Source: Sphingomonas sp. 8AM
GTDB taxonomy: Bacteria > Pseudomonadota > Alphaproteobacteria > Sphingomonadales > Sphingomonadaceae
NCBI RefSeq assembly: GCF_902506455.1
Contig: NZ_LR733844.1
Location: 3,270,526-3,334,525, forward strand
Length of the DNA: 64,000 nt
Direction of reading: 5' to 3'
Part shown: positions 1 to 7,885 of the stretch, in pieces
How the letters are laid out: every line of letters begins with the position of its first letter
Numbering within the stretch: position 1 is the stretch's first letter
The notes under the pieces: model-generated
Databases searched by the model: none
The model's input: the letters and a program-made list of their open reading frames with translations, nothing else
Told to the model about the DNA's origin: nothing
Translations under genes and position numbers: made by a program

Positions 1-22
1 GCCTGTGACTCCCCCACCCCAA

Positions 23-44
23 CCCCTCCCCTGAAGGGGAGGGG
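23..44. repeat. Perfect GC-rich hairpin upstream of kdpC
   Basis: The arms CCCCTCCCC and GGGGAGGGG flank a TGAA loop, giving a 9-bp perfect stem, followed by CTTT. It lies in the spacer before kdpC, presumably between kdpB (outside the window) and kdpC. It could attenuate or stabilise the kdp mRNA, or simply be a dispersed palindrome; a related CCTTCCCC/GGGGGAGG hairpin occurs near 19556-19573. The short T run argues against a strong terminator. Confidence 0.6.
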
Positions 45-64
45 CTTTAGGTAAGGAGCCTTCA

Positions 65-637
65 ATGAACACCGACATCAAAACTGCCGTGCGGCCGGCG
101 ATCGCCATGACGATCCTGTTCGCGATCCTGCTCGGTCTGGTCTATCCTGTTGCGATGACAGGCATTGGCCAAGTGATCTTCCCCGCGCAGGCGAACGGCA
201 GCCTCGTTCGCGATGCGACGGGGCGCGTGATCGGCTCGACCGTCGTCGGGCAGGCATTCGTCGCCGAACGCTATTTCCAGACGCGGCCGTCGGCGGCGGG
301 CAAGGGCTATGACGGGCTGGCCTCGTCGGGGTCGAACCTCGGGCCGACCAGCAAGGCGCTGGTCGAGCGCGTGACGCAGGATGTCGCGACGCGGCGTGGC
401 GAGGGGGTGACGGGTGACATGCCCGCCGATCTGGTCACCGCCAGCGGCTCGGGGCTCGATCCCGATCTGTCGCCCGCCGCCGCGCAGGCGCAGGTGCCGC
501 GCGTCGCGCGCGTGCGCGGGGTGCCGGTCGATCGGGTGCGCGCGCTGGTCGCGGCGCAGACCGAGACGCTTCTGCTCGGCGACGCGCACGTCAACGTGCT
601 GGCGCTCAACCGCGCGCTGGACGCCGCCGCACGCTGA
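65..637 (+). CDS. kdpC: K(+)-transporting ATPase subunit C, KdpC
   Basis: KdpC is the small periplasm-facing subunit of the KdpFABC high-affinity potassium pump; it has one N-terminal membrane segment and stabilises the KdpA-KdpB complex. The 190-residue product has the normal family length, a hydrophobic helix at about residues 12-35 (AIAMTILFAILLGLVYPVAM), and the family signatures GQAFVAERYFQTRPS and SSGSNLGPTS, ending in a LLG..HVNVLALN segment. An AAGGAG ribosome site at 53-58 supports the ATG. Its TGA overlaps the kdpD ATG by one base, so the sensor kinase is translated from the same message as the pump. kdpA and kdpB must lie left of the window. Confidence 0.95.
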   Translation: MNTDIKTAVRPAIAMTILFAILLGLVYPVAMTGIGQVIFPAQANGSLVRDATGRVIGSTVVGQAFVAERYFQTRPSAAGKGYDGLASSGSNLGPTSKALVERVTQDVATRRGEGVTGDMPADLVTASGSGLDPDLSPAAAQAQVPRVARVRGVPVDRVRALVAAQTETLLLGDAHVNVLALNRALDAAAR

Positions 638-3306
638 TGCCGCCGAACGGCGACGCCCGGCCCGATCCCGACGCCCTGCTGCGCGCCGCCGCGCAGGAGG
701 GGCGCGGGCGGCTGAAGATCTTCCTCGGCGCGGCGCCGGGCGTCGGCAAGACCTATGAGATGCTGTCCGAGGGCAAGGCGCGGCGTCGCGACGGGGTCGA
801 TGTGGTCGTCGGCGTCGTCGAGACGCACGGCCGCGTCGAGACCGAGGCGCTGACGCGCGGGCAGGAGATCGTCACGCGGCGCGCGGTCAACCATGATGGG
901 CATCTGCTGCACGAGATGGACCTCGACGCGGTGCTGGCGCGCGCGCCGCGGCTGGTGCTGGTCGACGAGCTGGCGCACACCAATGCGCCGGGCAGCCGGC
1001 ACCCCAAACGCTATCAGGATGTCGAGGAACTGCTCGCCGCCGGGATCGACGTCTATTCGACGATCAACATCCAGCATGTCGAGAGCCTCAACGACGTCGT
1101 CGCCAGCTTCACGCGGGTGCGGGTGCGCGAGACGGTGCCCGACAGCATCCTCGAGGCGGCCGAGATCGAGGTCGTCGACATCCCGCCCGACGAGCTGATC
1201 GAGCGGCTGAAGGCGGGGAAGGTCTATTTGCCGCAGGAGGCGACGCGCGCGCTGGGGCATTTCTTCTCGCGCTCGAACCTGTCGGCGCTGCGCGAGCTGG
1301 CGCTGCGGCGCGCGGCGCAGGCGGTCGATGCGCGGATGCTCGACGACGTGCGCGCGCTCGGGCTCGGCGGCACCTGGGCGGGGAGCGACCGGATCGTGGT
1401 CGCGATCAGCGAGCTGCCGGGCAGCGACGTGCTGGTGCGCGCCGCCAAGCGGATCGCGGATGGCCTGCGGGGGCCGTGGACCGCGCTGTTCGTCGAGACG
1501 CCGCGCGCCGCGCACTTCACCGACGCGCAGCACGCGCGGGTGGCGGCGGCGATGACGCTGGCGACGCAGCTTGGGGCGGCGGTGGCGACGGTGCCGGCGA
1601 CGCACGTGGTGGAGGGGATACAGGGGTTCCTCGCCGATGCGCGCGCGACGCAACTGGTGCTCGGCAAGTCGCCGCGCTCGCGGTGGTTCGAGTTGCGGCA
1701 CGGATCGGTGGTCGACCGGCTGGTGCGCGATACGCCCGACGTGACGGTGCACGTCCTGCCGGTGGCGGCGGCGCGAACCGAGCGCGGTGCGCGGCGGCCG
1801 GCGCGGTGGGGTGCGCCGTCTGGCTATGCGGTGACGGGCGCGATGGTCGCCGGCGTGACGGCGGCGGGGAGTGCGCTGGTCCATGTCATCGACCTCGGCA
1901 ACGTCGCCTTGCTGTATCTGTTGCCGGTGATGGCAGCGGCGAGCCTCTATGGCCTACGCACCGGGTTGTTCGCGGGGCTCGCCTCGACGCTGGCCTACAA
2001 CTTCTTCTTCCTGCCGCCGGTGGGCACGCTGAGCATCAACAATCCCGAGAATGTCATTTCGGTGGTGGTGCTGCTCGGCATCGCGTTCGCGACGAGCCAG
2101 TTGACCGCGCGGGTGCGCGCGCAGGCCGATCTCGCCGCGGCCAGCGCGCGTACCAACGCCACGCTCGCCGGGTTCCTGCGGCAGATCGCGGCGATCAACG
2201 ACGCCGATCAGGCGGCGCGGATGATCTGCGACGACGTGCGGCGGCTGCTCGACGTGCATGTCGTGTTGCTCGGGGCGGCGGCGGGCGGGGCGCTGGAGGT
2301 GTTGGCGGCGAGCGACCCAGGCTATCGACTGGACGCGATGGACAATGCCGCCGCCAATTGGGCGTTCGACACCGGCAATGCGGCGGGCAAGGGATCGGGG
2401 ACGCTCGCCGCGTCCGAATGGTTGTTCCAGCCGCTGAGGGCGGGCGCGCGGACCCTGGGGGTGTTGGGGGTGGCGAACGACGGGGGCACCAATCCGGTGC
2501 GTGCCGATCAATTGCCGCTGCTCAGCAGTTTGCTCGACCAGTCGGCGCTGGTGCTGGAGCGGCTGCGCCTGCAGGCGGAGATGCGCGATCTCGACGTGGT
2601 GCGGACGCGCGACCGGCTGCGCGCGGCGTTGCTGTCGTCGGTGAGCCACGATCTGCGCACACCGCTGACCGCGGTGATCGCCGCCGCCGACCAGCTCGAT
2701 CACGGCGCAACGCCGGAGCTGATCGGGACGATCAAGGGCGAATCGGCGCGGCTCAACCGGTTCGTCGCCAATCTGCTCGACATGGCGCGGGTCGAGGCCG
2801 GCGCGATCCGGCTCAACGTCGAGGCGATCGACCTGAGCGATGCGGTGACCGGCGCGGCGCATGATGCGCGGCGCGCGCTGGAGGGACATGGCGTGCGGCT
2901 CGACGTGCCGCCCGACCTGCCGCTGGTGCGCGCCGACCCGCAATTGCTCCACCATTGCCTGCTCAACCTGCTCGACAATGCCGGGCGGTACGGCGATCCG
3001 GGCAGCGAGATCGTGATCGAGGGGCGGCACCGGTTCGGCGAGTTGCGACTGGCGGTGCTCGATCATGGGCCGGGGCTGCCGCCGGGGCGCGAGGCGGAGG
3101 TGTTCGAGACCTTTACGCGGCTGGAGGGGTCGGACCGCGCGATCGGCGGGACCGGGCTGGGACTGGCGATCGTCAAGGCGTTTGCGGAGGCGATGGGGAT
3201 GATGGTCGAGGCGAGCAATCGTGGCGACGGGGGCGGCGCGTCGTTCGCCCTGGTGTTTCCGGCGGCGCTGATCGTCCGCGACGCCGCGATCGAGGGTCTG
3301 TCCTGA
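637..3306 (+). CDS. kdpD: Osmosensitive K+ channel sensor histidine kinase KdpD
   Basis: KdpD senses potassium limitation or ionic strength and phosphorylates KdpE. The 889-residue protein has the complete architecture: an N-terminal KdpD domain with a Walker A motif GAAPGVGKT (residues 31-39) and the VDELAHTNAPGSRHPKR segment, a universal-stress-like domain, a four-helix DUF4118 membrane module at about residues 390-490, a GAF-like region, then the HisKA site SHDLRTP with His671 and an HATPase domain with N, G1 (DHGPGLPPG) and G2 (GTGLGLAIV) boxes. It overlaps kdpC by one base and kdpE by one base, so the regulatory pair is coupled to the pump operon. No truncation is seen. Confidence 0.96.
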   Translation: MPPNGDARPDPDALLRAAAQEGRGRLKIFLGAAPGVGKTYEMLSEGKARRRDGVDVVVGVVETHGRVETEALTRGQEIVTRRAVNHDGHLLHEMDLDAVLARAPRLVLVDELAHTNAPGSRHPKRYQDVEELLAAGIDVYSTINIQHVESLNDVVASFTRVRVRETVPDSILEAAEIEVVDIPPDELIERLKAGKVYLPQEATRALGHFFSRSNLSALRELALRRAAQAVDARMLDDVRALGLGGTWAGSDRIVVAISELPGSDVLVRAAKRIADGLRGPWTALFVETPRAAHFTDAQHARVAAAMTLATQLGAAVATVPATHVVEGIQGFLADARATQLVLGKSPRSRWFELRHGSVVDRLVRDTPDVTVHVLPVAAARTERGARRPARWGAPSGYAVTGAMVAGVTAAGSALVHVIDLGNVALLYLLPVMAAASLYGLRTGLFAGLASTLAYNFFFLPPVGTLSINNPENVISVVVLLGIAFATSQLTARVRAQADLAAASARTNATLAGFLRQIAAINDADQAARMICDDVRRLLDVHVVLLGAAAGGALEVLAASDPGYRLDAMDNAAANWAFDTGNAAGKGSGTLAASEWLFQPLRAGARTLGVLGVANDGGTNPVRADQLPLLSSLLDQSALVLERLRLQAEMRDLDVVRTRDRLRAALLSSVSHDLRTPLTAVIAAADQLDHGATPELIGTIKGESARLNRFVANLLDMARVEAGAIRLNVEAIDLSDAVTGAAHDARRALEGHGVRLDVPPDLPLVRADPQLLHHCLLNLLDNAGRYGDPGSEIVIEGRHRFGELRLAVLDHGPGLPPGREAEVFETFTRLEGSDRAIGGTGLGLAIVKAFAEAMGMMVEASNRGDGGGASFALVFPAALIVRDAAIEGLS

Positions 3307-3998
3307 TGCCTGCCAAGGTCCTTGTCGTCGACGACGAACCCGCGATCCGGCGGCTCCTGCGCAACACGCTGGAGCGCGCCGGCTACGAGGTGGTCGAGGC
3401 GGGGAACGCCAGGGACGCGTTGCAGCAGGCGGCGGCCGAGCATCCGGCGGCGATCCTGCTCGATCTCGGGCTGCCCGATCGCGACGGGCTGAGCCTGATC
3501 CCGCTGCTCCATGCCGGTGGCGAGGTGGTGATCCTCGTGGTTTCGGCGCGCGACGCGGTCGACGAGAAAGTCGCCGCACTCGACCTCGGCGCGGATGACT
3601 TCGTCGGCAAGCCGTTCGATACCGAGGAATTGCTGGCGCGGCTGCGCGTGGCGTTGCGGCATCGCGGGCCGGCGGTCGCGGCGCAGAAGGTGGTGACGCG
3701 CGGCGACCTCGACATCGATCTCGATCGCAGGATCGTGCGGCGCGGCGGCGAGGACGTGCATCTGACCCGCAAGGAGCATGACGTGCTCGCGGTGCTCGTC
3801 CGCCATATCGGGCGGATCGTGACGCACGACCGGCTGCTCGCGGCGTGCTGGGGCGGGGACGAGGATGCGCGAATCGAATATCTGCGGATCGTGATCCGCA
3901 ACCTGCGCCAGAAGCTGGAAACGCCGGCGCCGGTCGGCAGCGTGATCGCCAACGAACTCGGGGTCGGCTATCGGCTGCGCGGTGACGGCGCGATTTGA
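3306..3998 (+). CDS. kdpE: Response regulator KdpE
   Basis: This OmpR/PhoB-type response regulator activates the kdp operon. The 230-residue protein opens with the receiver signature VLVVDDEPAIRRLLR; the phosphoacceptor is Asp53 in LLDLGLPDRDG, and the switch Lys lies in VGKPFD. The C-terminal half is a winged-helix DNA-binding domain (LTRKEHDVLAVLVRH through NELGVGYRL). The ATG at 3306 overlaps the kdpD stop by one base; the frame stays open upstream, but that part is antisense or shadow to kdpD and lacks receiver sequence. It is the last gene of the kdp unit. Confidence 0.95.
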   Translation: MPAKVLVVDDEPAIRRLLRNTLERAGYEVVEAGNARDALQQAAAEHPAAILLDLGLPDRDGLSLIPLLHAGGEVVILVVSARDAVDEKVAALDLGADDFVGKPFDTEELLARLRVALRHRGPAVAAQKVVTRGDLDIDLDRRIVRRGGEDVHLTRKEHDVLAVLVRHIGRIVTHDRLLAACWGGDEDARIEYLRIVIRNLRQKLETPAPVGSVIANELGVGYRLRGDGAI

Positions 3999-4061
3999 CC
4001 CGCACGCGCCAAGCGCCGATGGACGGTCGCGGCGCGGTCGGCGTCCTTGCCACGGGGATTG

Positions 4062-5255
4062 ATGGTGTCGCGACGCGGCGAGACGAAGATCGGCTATATC
4101 AGCGGCCCCGTCGATGCGCGGGTGGTGCACGACAGCTGGCGCACCGGCACGCCGCTCGGCTATTTCGGCACCAGCTACCTCCTGCAATTCTACGAGATCG
4201 CCGCCGAGCTGGGCGTCGAGCTGATCGTGACCACCAGCGCCGCGCAGCCGCGCTACGACGACGTGCGTCCGGGCGTGCACATCATGAACCGTCCGCGGCG
4301 CGCCGCGGCCGGGCTACGCTACCATCTGCATGAGATCGCGTGGTTGTGGGGGCGGGTGCGCGAGACGGCTGCGAGCGGGGCGCGGATCATCGTGCTCACC
4401 GATGCGATGTTCCATTGGTGGGCGCTGCTGCCGTGGCGGTGGCGCGGTGTCCGCTTCGTCAACGCGCTGCACTGCGCGATCCTGCGCCCCGCTGCACGCG
4501 AGCCGCTGATCCGGCGGGTGATCGCGCGATTGCTGGCGTGGTGCCATTACCGCTTCGCCGACCCGACGCTCGCCGCCTCGCCGCTGATCGTCGCGCAGGT
4601 GAAGGCGCTGTCGGGCGGACGGATCGACGCGACGCTGTTCCTGCCGACCTATGCGCCGGCGCAATTCGCCGCGATCGCACCGCCCGCCGCGATGCCGCAG
4701 GGCGACTTCCATGTCGTGTTCGCGGGCCGTGTCGAACACAACAAGGGCGTGTTCGACATGCTTGAGGCTTGCCGCCGTCTGCACGCGGAAGGCGGGCGGC
4801 GGATCGTCTTCCATATCTGTGGCGAGGGTACCGCCAGCCCGGCGTTACAGGATGCGGTGCGCGCGGCGGACATGGAGGAGCTGTTCCTGCTGCACGGCTT
4901 TTGCGACCGCGCCGCGCTGACGCAGCGTTTGTCTGAAAGCGACGCGGTGGTGGTGCCAACGCGCAGCGACTTCGAGGAGGGGTTCGCGATGATCGTCGCG
5001 GAGGGCGTGATCGCGCGGCGGCCGGTGGTGACGTCACGGGTCTGTCCCGCGCTCGAACTCGTGCACGATGCGGCGGTCGAGGTCGCGCCCGACGATGTCG
5101 CGGGCTATGCGGCGGCGTTGCGCGCGCTGGCGAGCGACGCGACGTTGTACGCGCGAAAGGTGGCGGCGACCGCCGGGTTGCGCGCGGCGTTTTTCGACGA
5201 GACCAATGGCTATGGTGCCAAGCTGCGGGTGGTGTTGCGGCGACTGATCGGTTGA
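4062..5255 (+). CDS. GT4-family glycosyltransferase
   Basis: This is a retaining GT-B glycosyltransferase that would transfer a sugar from a nucleotide-sugar donor to an unknown acceptor. The C-terminal Rossmann half carries the GT4 hallmarks FAGRVEHNKGVFDMLEA and an E-x7-E type motif in EEGFAMIVAEGV, used for donor phosphate and sugar binding. The N-terminal half (GYISGPVDAR, LGYFGTSYLLQFYEIAAELG) is the acceptor domain. No signal peptide or membrane helix is seen, so it is cytoplasmic or peripheral. ATG 4062 was chosen; an in-frame TTG at 4047 is an alternative. It is an orphan with no polysaccharide genes nearby, and its substrate cannot be told from sequence. Confidence 0.85.
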   Translation: MVSRRGETKIGYISGPVDARVVHDSWRTGTPLGYFGTSYLLQFYEIAAELGVELIVTTSAAQPRYDDVRPGVHIMNRPRRAAAGLRYHLHEIAWLWGRVRETAASGARIIVLTDAMFHWWALLPWRWRGVRFVNALHCAILRPAAREPLIRRVIARLLAWCHYRFADPTLAASPLIVAQVKALSGGRIDATLFLPTYAPAQFAAIAPPAAMPQGDFHVVFAGRVEHNKGVFDMLEACRRLHAEGGRRIVFHICGEGTASPALQDAVRAADMEELFLLHGFCDRAALTQRLSESDAVVVPTRSDFEEGFAMIVAEGVIARRPVVTSRVCPALELVHDAAVEVAPDDVAGYAAALRALASDATLYARKVAATAGLRAAFFDETNGYGAKLRVVLRRLIG

Positions 5256-5569
5256 GCGGAACGCCGGGAGCGGTGACCGGTTGGTTCGGAATGGACGACG
5301 GTGAACCACAGGCGAGCGTGATCCGCGCGTTGCGGGCGCGGATGGAGGCGGCGGCTGGCGCGCTCGACTTTGAGGAAGCACGGCGGCTGCGTGACCGGAT
5401 CAGCCTGTTGCAGGGCGGCGCTTCGGTGGCGGAAGCGGCGGCGGCGGAAGGTCTCAAGCGGCAGCAGCCGGGCGCGATGGGGCTGGGTACCAGCCGGCAG
5501 CAGGTGGTCCCGCCGGTAGGATGGAAACCCCCGCCCAAGCCGGATCTGATGACGCGGGGGAAGCGATAG
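5252..5569 (+). CDS. Small UVR (UvrB/UvrC) motif protein
   Basis: The product is up to 105 residues. Its middle carries a UVR motif (ALDFEEARRLRDRISLL), the helical hairpin by which UvrB and UvrC contact each other, but nothing of a helicase or nuclease. The Pro-rich tail (VVPPVGWKPPPKPD) is typical of this sphingomonad-conserved family, which is known only by the motif. The start is uncertain: TTG 5252 would overlap the glycosyltransferase stop, GTG 5273 and ATG 5291 are in frame, and the motif lies after all three. A role in nucleotide-excision repair is only suggested by the motif; such proteins also occur as adaptor partners. Confidence 0.75.
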   Translation: MSGTPGAVTGWFGMDDGEPQASVIRALRARMEAAAGALDFEEARRLRDRISLLQGGASVAEAAAAEGLKRQQPGAMGLGTSRQQVVPPVGWKPPPKPDLMTRGKR

Positions 5570-5599
5570 ATCGTAGGGGTATGACGTCAAGATTATCCT

Positions 5600-5676
5600 C
5601 GTCATTGCGAGCGAAGCGAAGCAATCCAGGGCCGGACCAGGACGCCCTGGATTGCTTCGCTATGCTCGCAATGACG
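5600..5676. repeat. Family A palindrome, copy 1
   Basis: This is a 77-bp imperfect inverted repeat: CGTCATTGCGAGC...AAGCAATCCAGGGC on the left is mirrored by GCCCTGGATTGCTT...GCTCGCAATGACG on the right, with an 11-nt centre. Near-identical copies lie at 27524-27600, 43263-43339 and 56662-56737. It has no coding content and behaves like a REP or MITE-like extragenic element. Confidence 0.9.
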
Positions 5677-5740
5677 GATTGGTCGGGTCGGGCTTGATGC
5701 AGCCGGGCGATGACCGCCTTTCTTTGTCGTCGGCCAGAAG

Positions 5741-5777
5741 AGAGAAGCGGGATCCCGGATTCAGTCCGGGATGACGG
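5741..5777. repeat. Half copy of family B palindrome
   Basis: Only the right arm of family B is present (GAAGCGGGATCCCGGATTCAG followed by TCCGGGATGACGG). It sits about 65 bp after the family A copy and ends near the 3' end of the LysR gene. It looks like a truncated remnant of the A-B composite seen complete at 27524-27747. Confidence 0.7.
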
Positions 5778-5782
5778 CTTGC

Positions 5783-6634
5783 TCAGGTCAGCGCCTCTCG
5801 CAAGCTGGCGATCAGCGCGGCGTCGGTCCGGGCGTGCGCGGCGAACACCAGCCCAACATCGCGGGTCGCATCGAAATCCTCCAGTTGGACGCGCGCGACG
5901 CCATCGGCGTGGAAGCTGTCCGGCATTACCGTGATCCCCAGCCGCGCGCGGACGTGCGACAGTGCGCGGTCGTCGCTGGTCGTGCGCGCCGGGAAGAACG
6001 GGCGGACGCCGCGTGCGGTGAAGAAGCGGCTGGTCTCCGACAGCATCTCGCAATGGCGGCGGACGATCATCGGTTCGTGCGCGATCTCCTCGGCGCGCAG
6101 GGAGGCGCGCGCGGCGAGCGGGTGCGTCGCGCCGATCGCCAGCGCATAGCCCTCGGTAAGCAGATGCCGCCCCTCGCTGCGTTCGTCGCCGTCGCGCAGG
6201 ATCGTCAGCGCGGCGTCAATCCGACCGCGCGCGAGCCGCGCGCGCAGATCGCGCTCGTTGCCTTCGACCAGCTCGACGCGATCGCCGCTACGCGCCGCCA
6301 GCCAGCGCTCGATCCAGTGGCGCGGGATCGTGGTCAGCACGCCCAGCCGCAGCAGCGGAGCAGAGGCGGCGCCGGTCACCGCACGCTCGGCGGCGGCGAA
6401 CCCGCTTTCGATCGCGCGCGCGTGGGCGAGCAGCCCGGCGCCGGCCTCGGTAAGGGCGACCCGGCGATTGGTACGGTTGAAGAGCGTGCGGCCGAGCGAC
6501 GCCTCCAGCCGCGCGATCCCGACGGACAAGGTCGGTTGCGCGACGTTGCAGGCGGCGGCGGCGCGCGAGAAGTTGCCGGCGTCGACCACGGCGAGGAAAT
6601 AGCGCAAGTGATAGCGGTCGATCATAGACGGCAT
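5783..6634 (-). CDS. LysR-family transcriptional regulator
   Basis: The product is 283 residues, the standard LysR length. Residues 1-65 form the winged helix-turn-helix (HLRYFLAVVDAGNFSRAAAACNVAQ..LSVGIARLEASLGRTLFNRT), and the rest is a periplasmic-binding-like effector domain (LRLGVLTTIPRHWIERWL onwards). It is transcribed divergently from the leucine/isovalerate operon with an 84-bp gap, the usual arrangement for a LysR protein controlling its neighbour and itself; however, many leucine (liu) operons use a MerR-type LiuR, so regulation here is inferred only from position. ATG 6634 and ATG 6625 are both possible starts, and a T-N11-A palindrome overlaps them. Confidence 0.88.
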   Translation of the reverse strand: MPSMIDRYHLRYFLAVVDAGNFSRAAAACNVAQPTLSVGIARLEASLGRTLFNRTNRRVALTEAGAGLLAHARAIESGFAAAERAVTGAASAPLLRLGVLTTIPRHWIERWLAARSGDRVELVEGNERDLRARLARGRIDAALTILRDGDERSEGRHLLTEGYALAIGATHPLAARASLRAEEIAHEPMIVRRHCEMLSETSRFFTARGVRPFFPARTTSDDRALSHVRARLGITVMPDSFHADGVARVQLEDFDATRDVGLVFAAHARTDAALIASLREALT

Positions 6635-6638
6635 CTAT
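6624..6638. promoter_or_regulatory. Possible LysR-type operator (T-N11-A palindrome)
   Basis: ATAGA-CGGCA-TCTAT is a perfect 5+5 inverted repeat matching the T-N11-A LysR box. It overlaps the start of the lysR gene and lies about 80 bp before the isovaleryl-CoA dehydrogenase ATG. Its position fits autoregulation; binding is inferred, not shown. Confidence 0.35.
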
Positions 6639-6718
6639 ATCCAGCTTCGGCGCATTTCAATTTTGCGGGGTGGTGGCGACGCTCTAGGATGCCGCGCAAC
6701 GACGCATAGGAGAGAGCG

Positions 6719-7885
6719 ATGGACCTCGATTTCGGTCTGGGCGAGATGGCGGACACGATCCGCGAGACGGTGCAGCGCTTTGCGGCCGACCGGATCGCGC
6801 CGATCGCCGCACAGGTCGATGCCGAGGATCGCTTCGCGCGCGAGCTGTGGCCGGAGATGGGCGCGCTCGGGCTGCACGGGATTACCGTCGAGGAAGCCGA
6901 TGGCGGGCTGGGGCTCGGCTATCTGGAGCATGTGATCGCGTGCGAGGAGGTCAGCCGCGCCTCGGCGGCGATCGGGCTCAGCTATGGCGCGCATTCCAAC
7001 CTGTGTGTCAACCAGATCCGGCGCTGGGGCTCGGCCGGGCAGAAGGCGAAATATCTGCCGCAGCTGATCTCGGGCGAGCATGTCGGCAGCCTCGCGATGT
7101 CGGAGGCGGGCGCGGGATCGGACGTCGTCTCGATGAAGCTGCGCGCGACGAAGGTCGACGGCGGATGGCGGCTGAACGGGACCAAGTTCTGGATCACCAA
7201 CGCAGCCTATGCCGATACGCTGGTCGTCTATGCCAAGACCGATGTTGAGGCCGGGTCGAAGGGGATCACCGCCTTCCTGATCGAGAAGGGCTTCGCGGGC
7301 TTCTCGATCGGGCAGAAGATCGACAAACTGGGGATGCGCGGCTCGCCGACCGCCGAATTGGTGTTCGACGATTGCTTCGTTGCCGACGAACAGGTGATGG
7401 GGCCGCTGAACGGTGGCGTGAAGGTGCTGATGTCGGGGCTCGATTACGAGCGGGTCGTGCTGTCGGGCATCCAGCTTGGCATCATGCAGGCGTGTATCGA
7501 TACGGTGCTGCCCTATGTCCGCGAGCGCAAGCAGTTCGGGCGCGCGATCGGCGAGTTCCAGCTGATGCAGGCGAAGGTCGCCGACATGTATGTCGCGCTC
7601 AATTCGGCGCGTGCCTATGTCTATGCGGTGGCGAAGGCGTGTGACGCGGGGCGGACGACGCGCTTCGATGCGGCGGGGTGCATCCTGCTCGCCTCGGAGA
7701 GCGCGGTGAAGGTCGCGGGCGAGGCGATCCAGGCGCTGGGCGGCGCGGGCTATACGAAGGACTGGCCGGTCGAGCGCTATTGGCGCGACGCCAAGTTGCT
7801 CGACATCGGCGCGGGGACCAACGAGGTGCGGCGGATGCTGATCGGGCGCGAGTTGATCGGGCACGACGCACCGAGGGCGCAATGA
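6719..7885 (+). CDS. ivd: Isovaleryl-CoA dehydrogenase
   Basis: This FAD enzyme oxidises isovaleryl-CoA to 3-methylcrotonyl-CoA in leucine catabolism. The 388-residue protein has the acyl-CoA dehydrogenase flavin motifs ([25 protein letters not shown]). The decisive feature is that the catalytic base is Glu244 in [11 protein letters not shown], the isovaleryl-CoA-dehydrogenase position, while the usual C-terminal YEGT glutamate is replaced ([11 protein letters not shown]). Other conserved blocks ([33 protein letters not shown]) also match this subfamily. AGGAGAGAG precedes the ATG. It is the first gene of a six-gene coupled operon; its TGA overlaps the carboxylase beta ATG by 4 bases. Confidence 0.95.
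   Translation: MDLDFGLGEMADTIRETVQRFAADRIAPIAAQVDAEDRFARELWPEMGALGLHGITVEEADGGLGLGYLEHVIACEEVSRASAAIGLSYGAHSNLCVNQIRRWGSAGQKAKYLPQLISGEHVGSLAMSEAGAGSDVVSMKLRATKVDGGWRLNGTKFWITNAAYADTLVVYAKTDVEAGSKGITAFLIEKGFAGFSIGQKIDKLGMRGSPTAELVFDDCFVADEQVMGPLNGGVKVLMSGLDYERVVLSGIQLGIMQACIDTVLPYVRERKQFGRAIGEFQLMQAKVADMYVALNSARAYVYAVAKACDAGRTTRFDAAGCILLASESAVKVAGEAIQALGGAGYTKDWPVERYWRDAKLLDIGAGTNEVRRMLIGRELIGHDAPRAQ

Noticed and set aside
23..44. Strong hairpin before kdpC considered as an intrinsic terminator
   Set aside because: Only three Ts follow, and it would cut kdpC off from its own operon. A dispersed palindrome or attenuator is more likely.
1954..4053. Long minus-strand frame opposite kdpD and kdpE
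   Set aside because: Arg/Pro-rich composition and full overlap with two well-supported genes; no recognisable motif.
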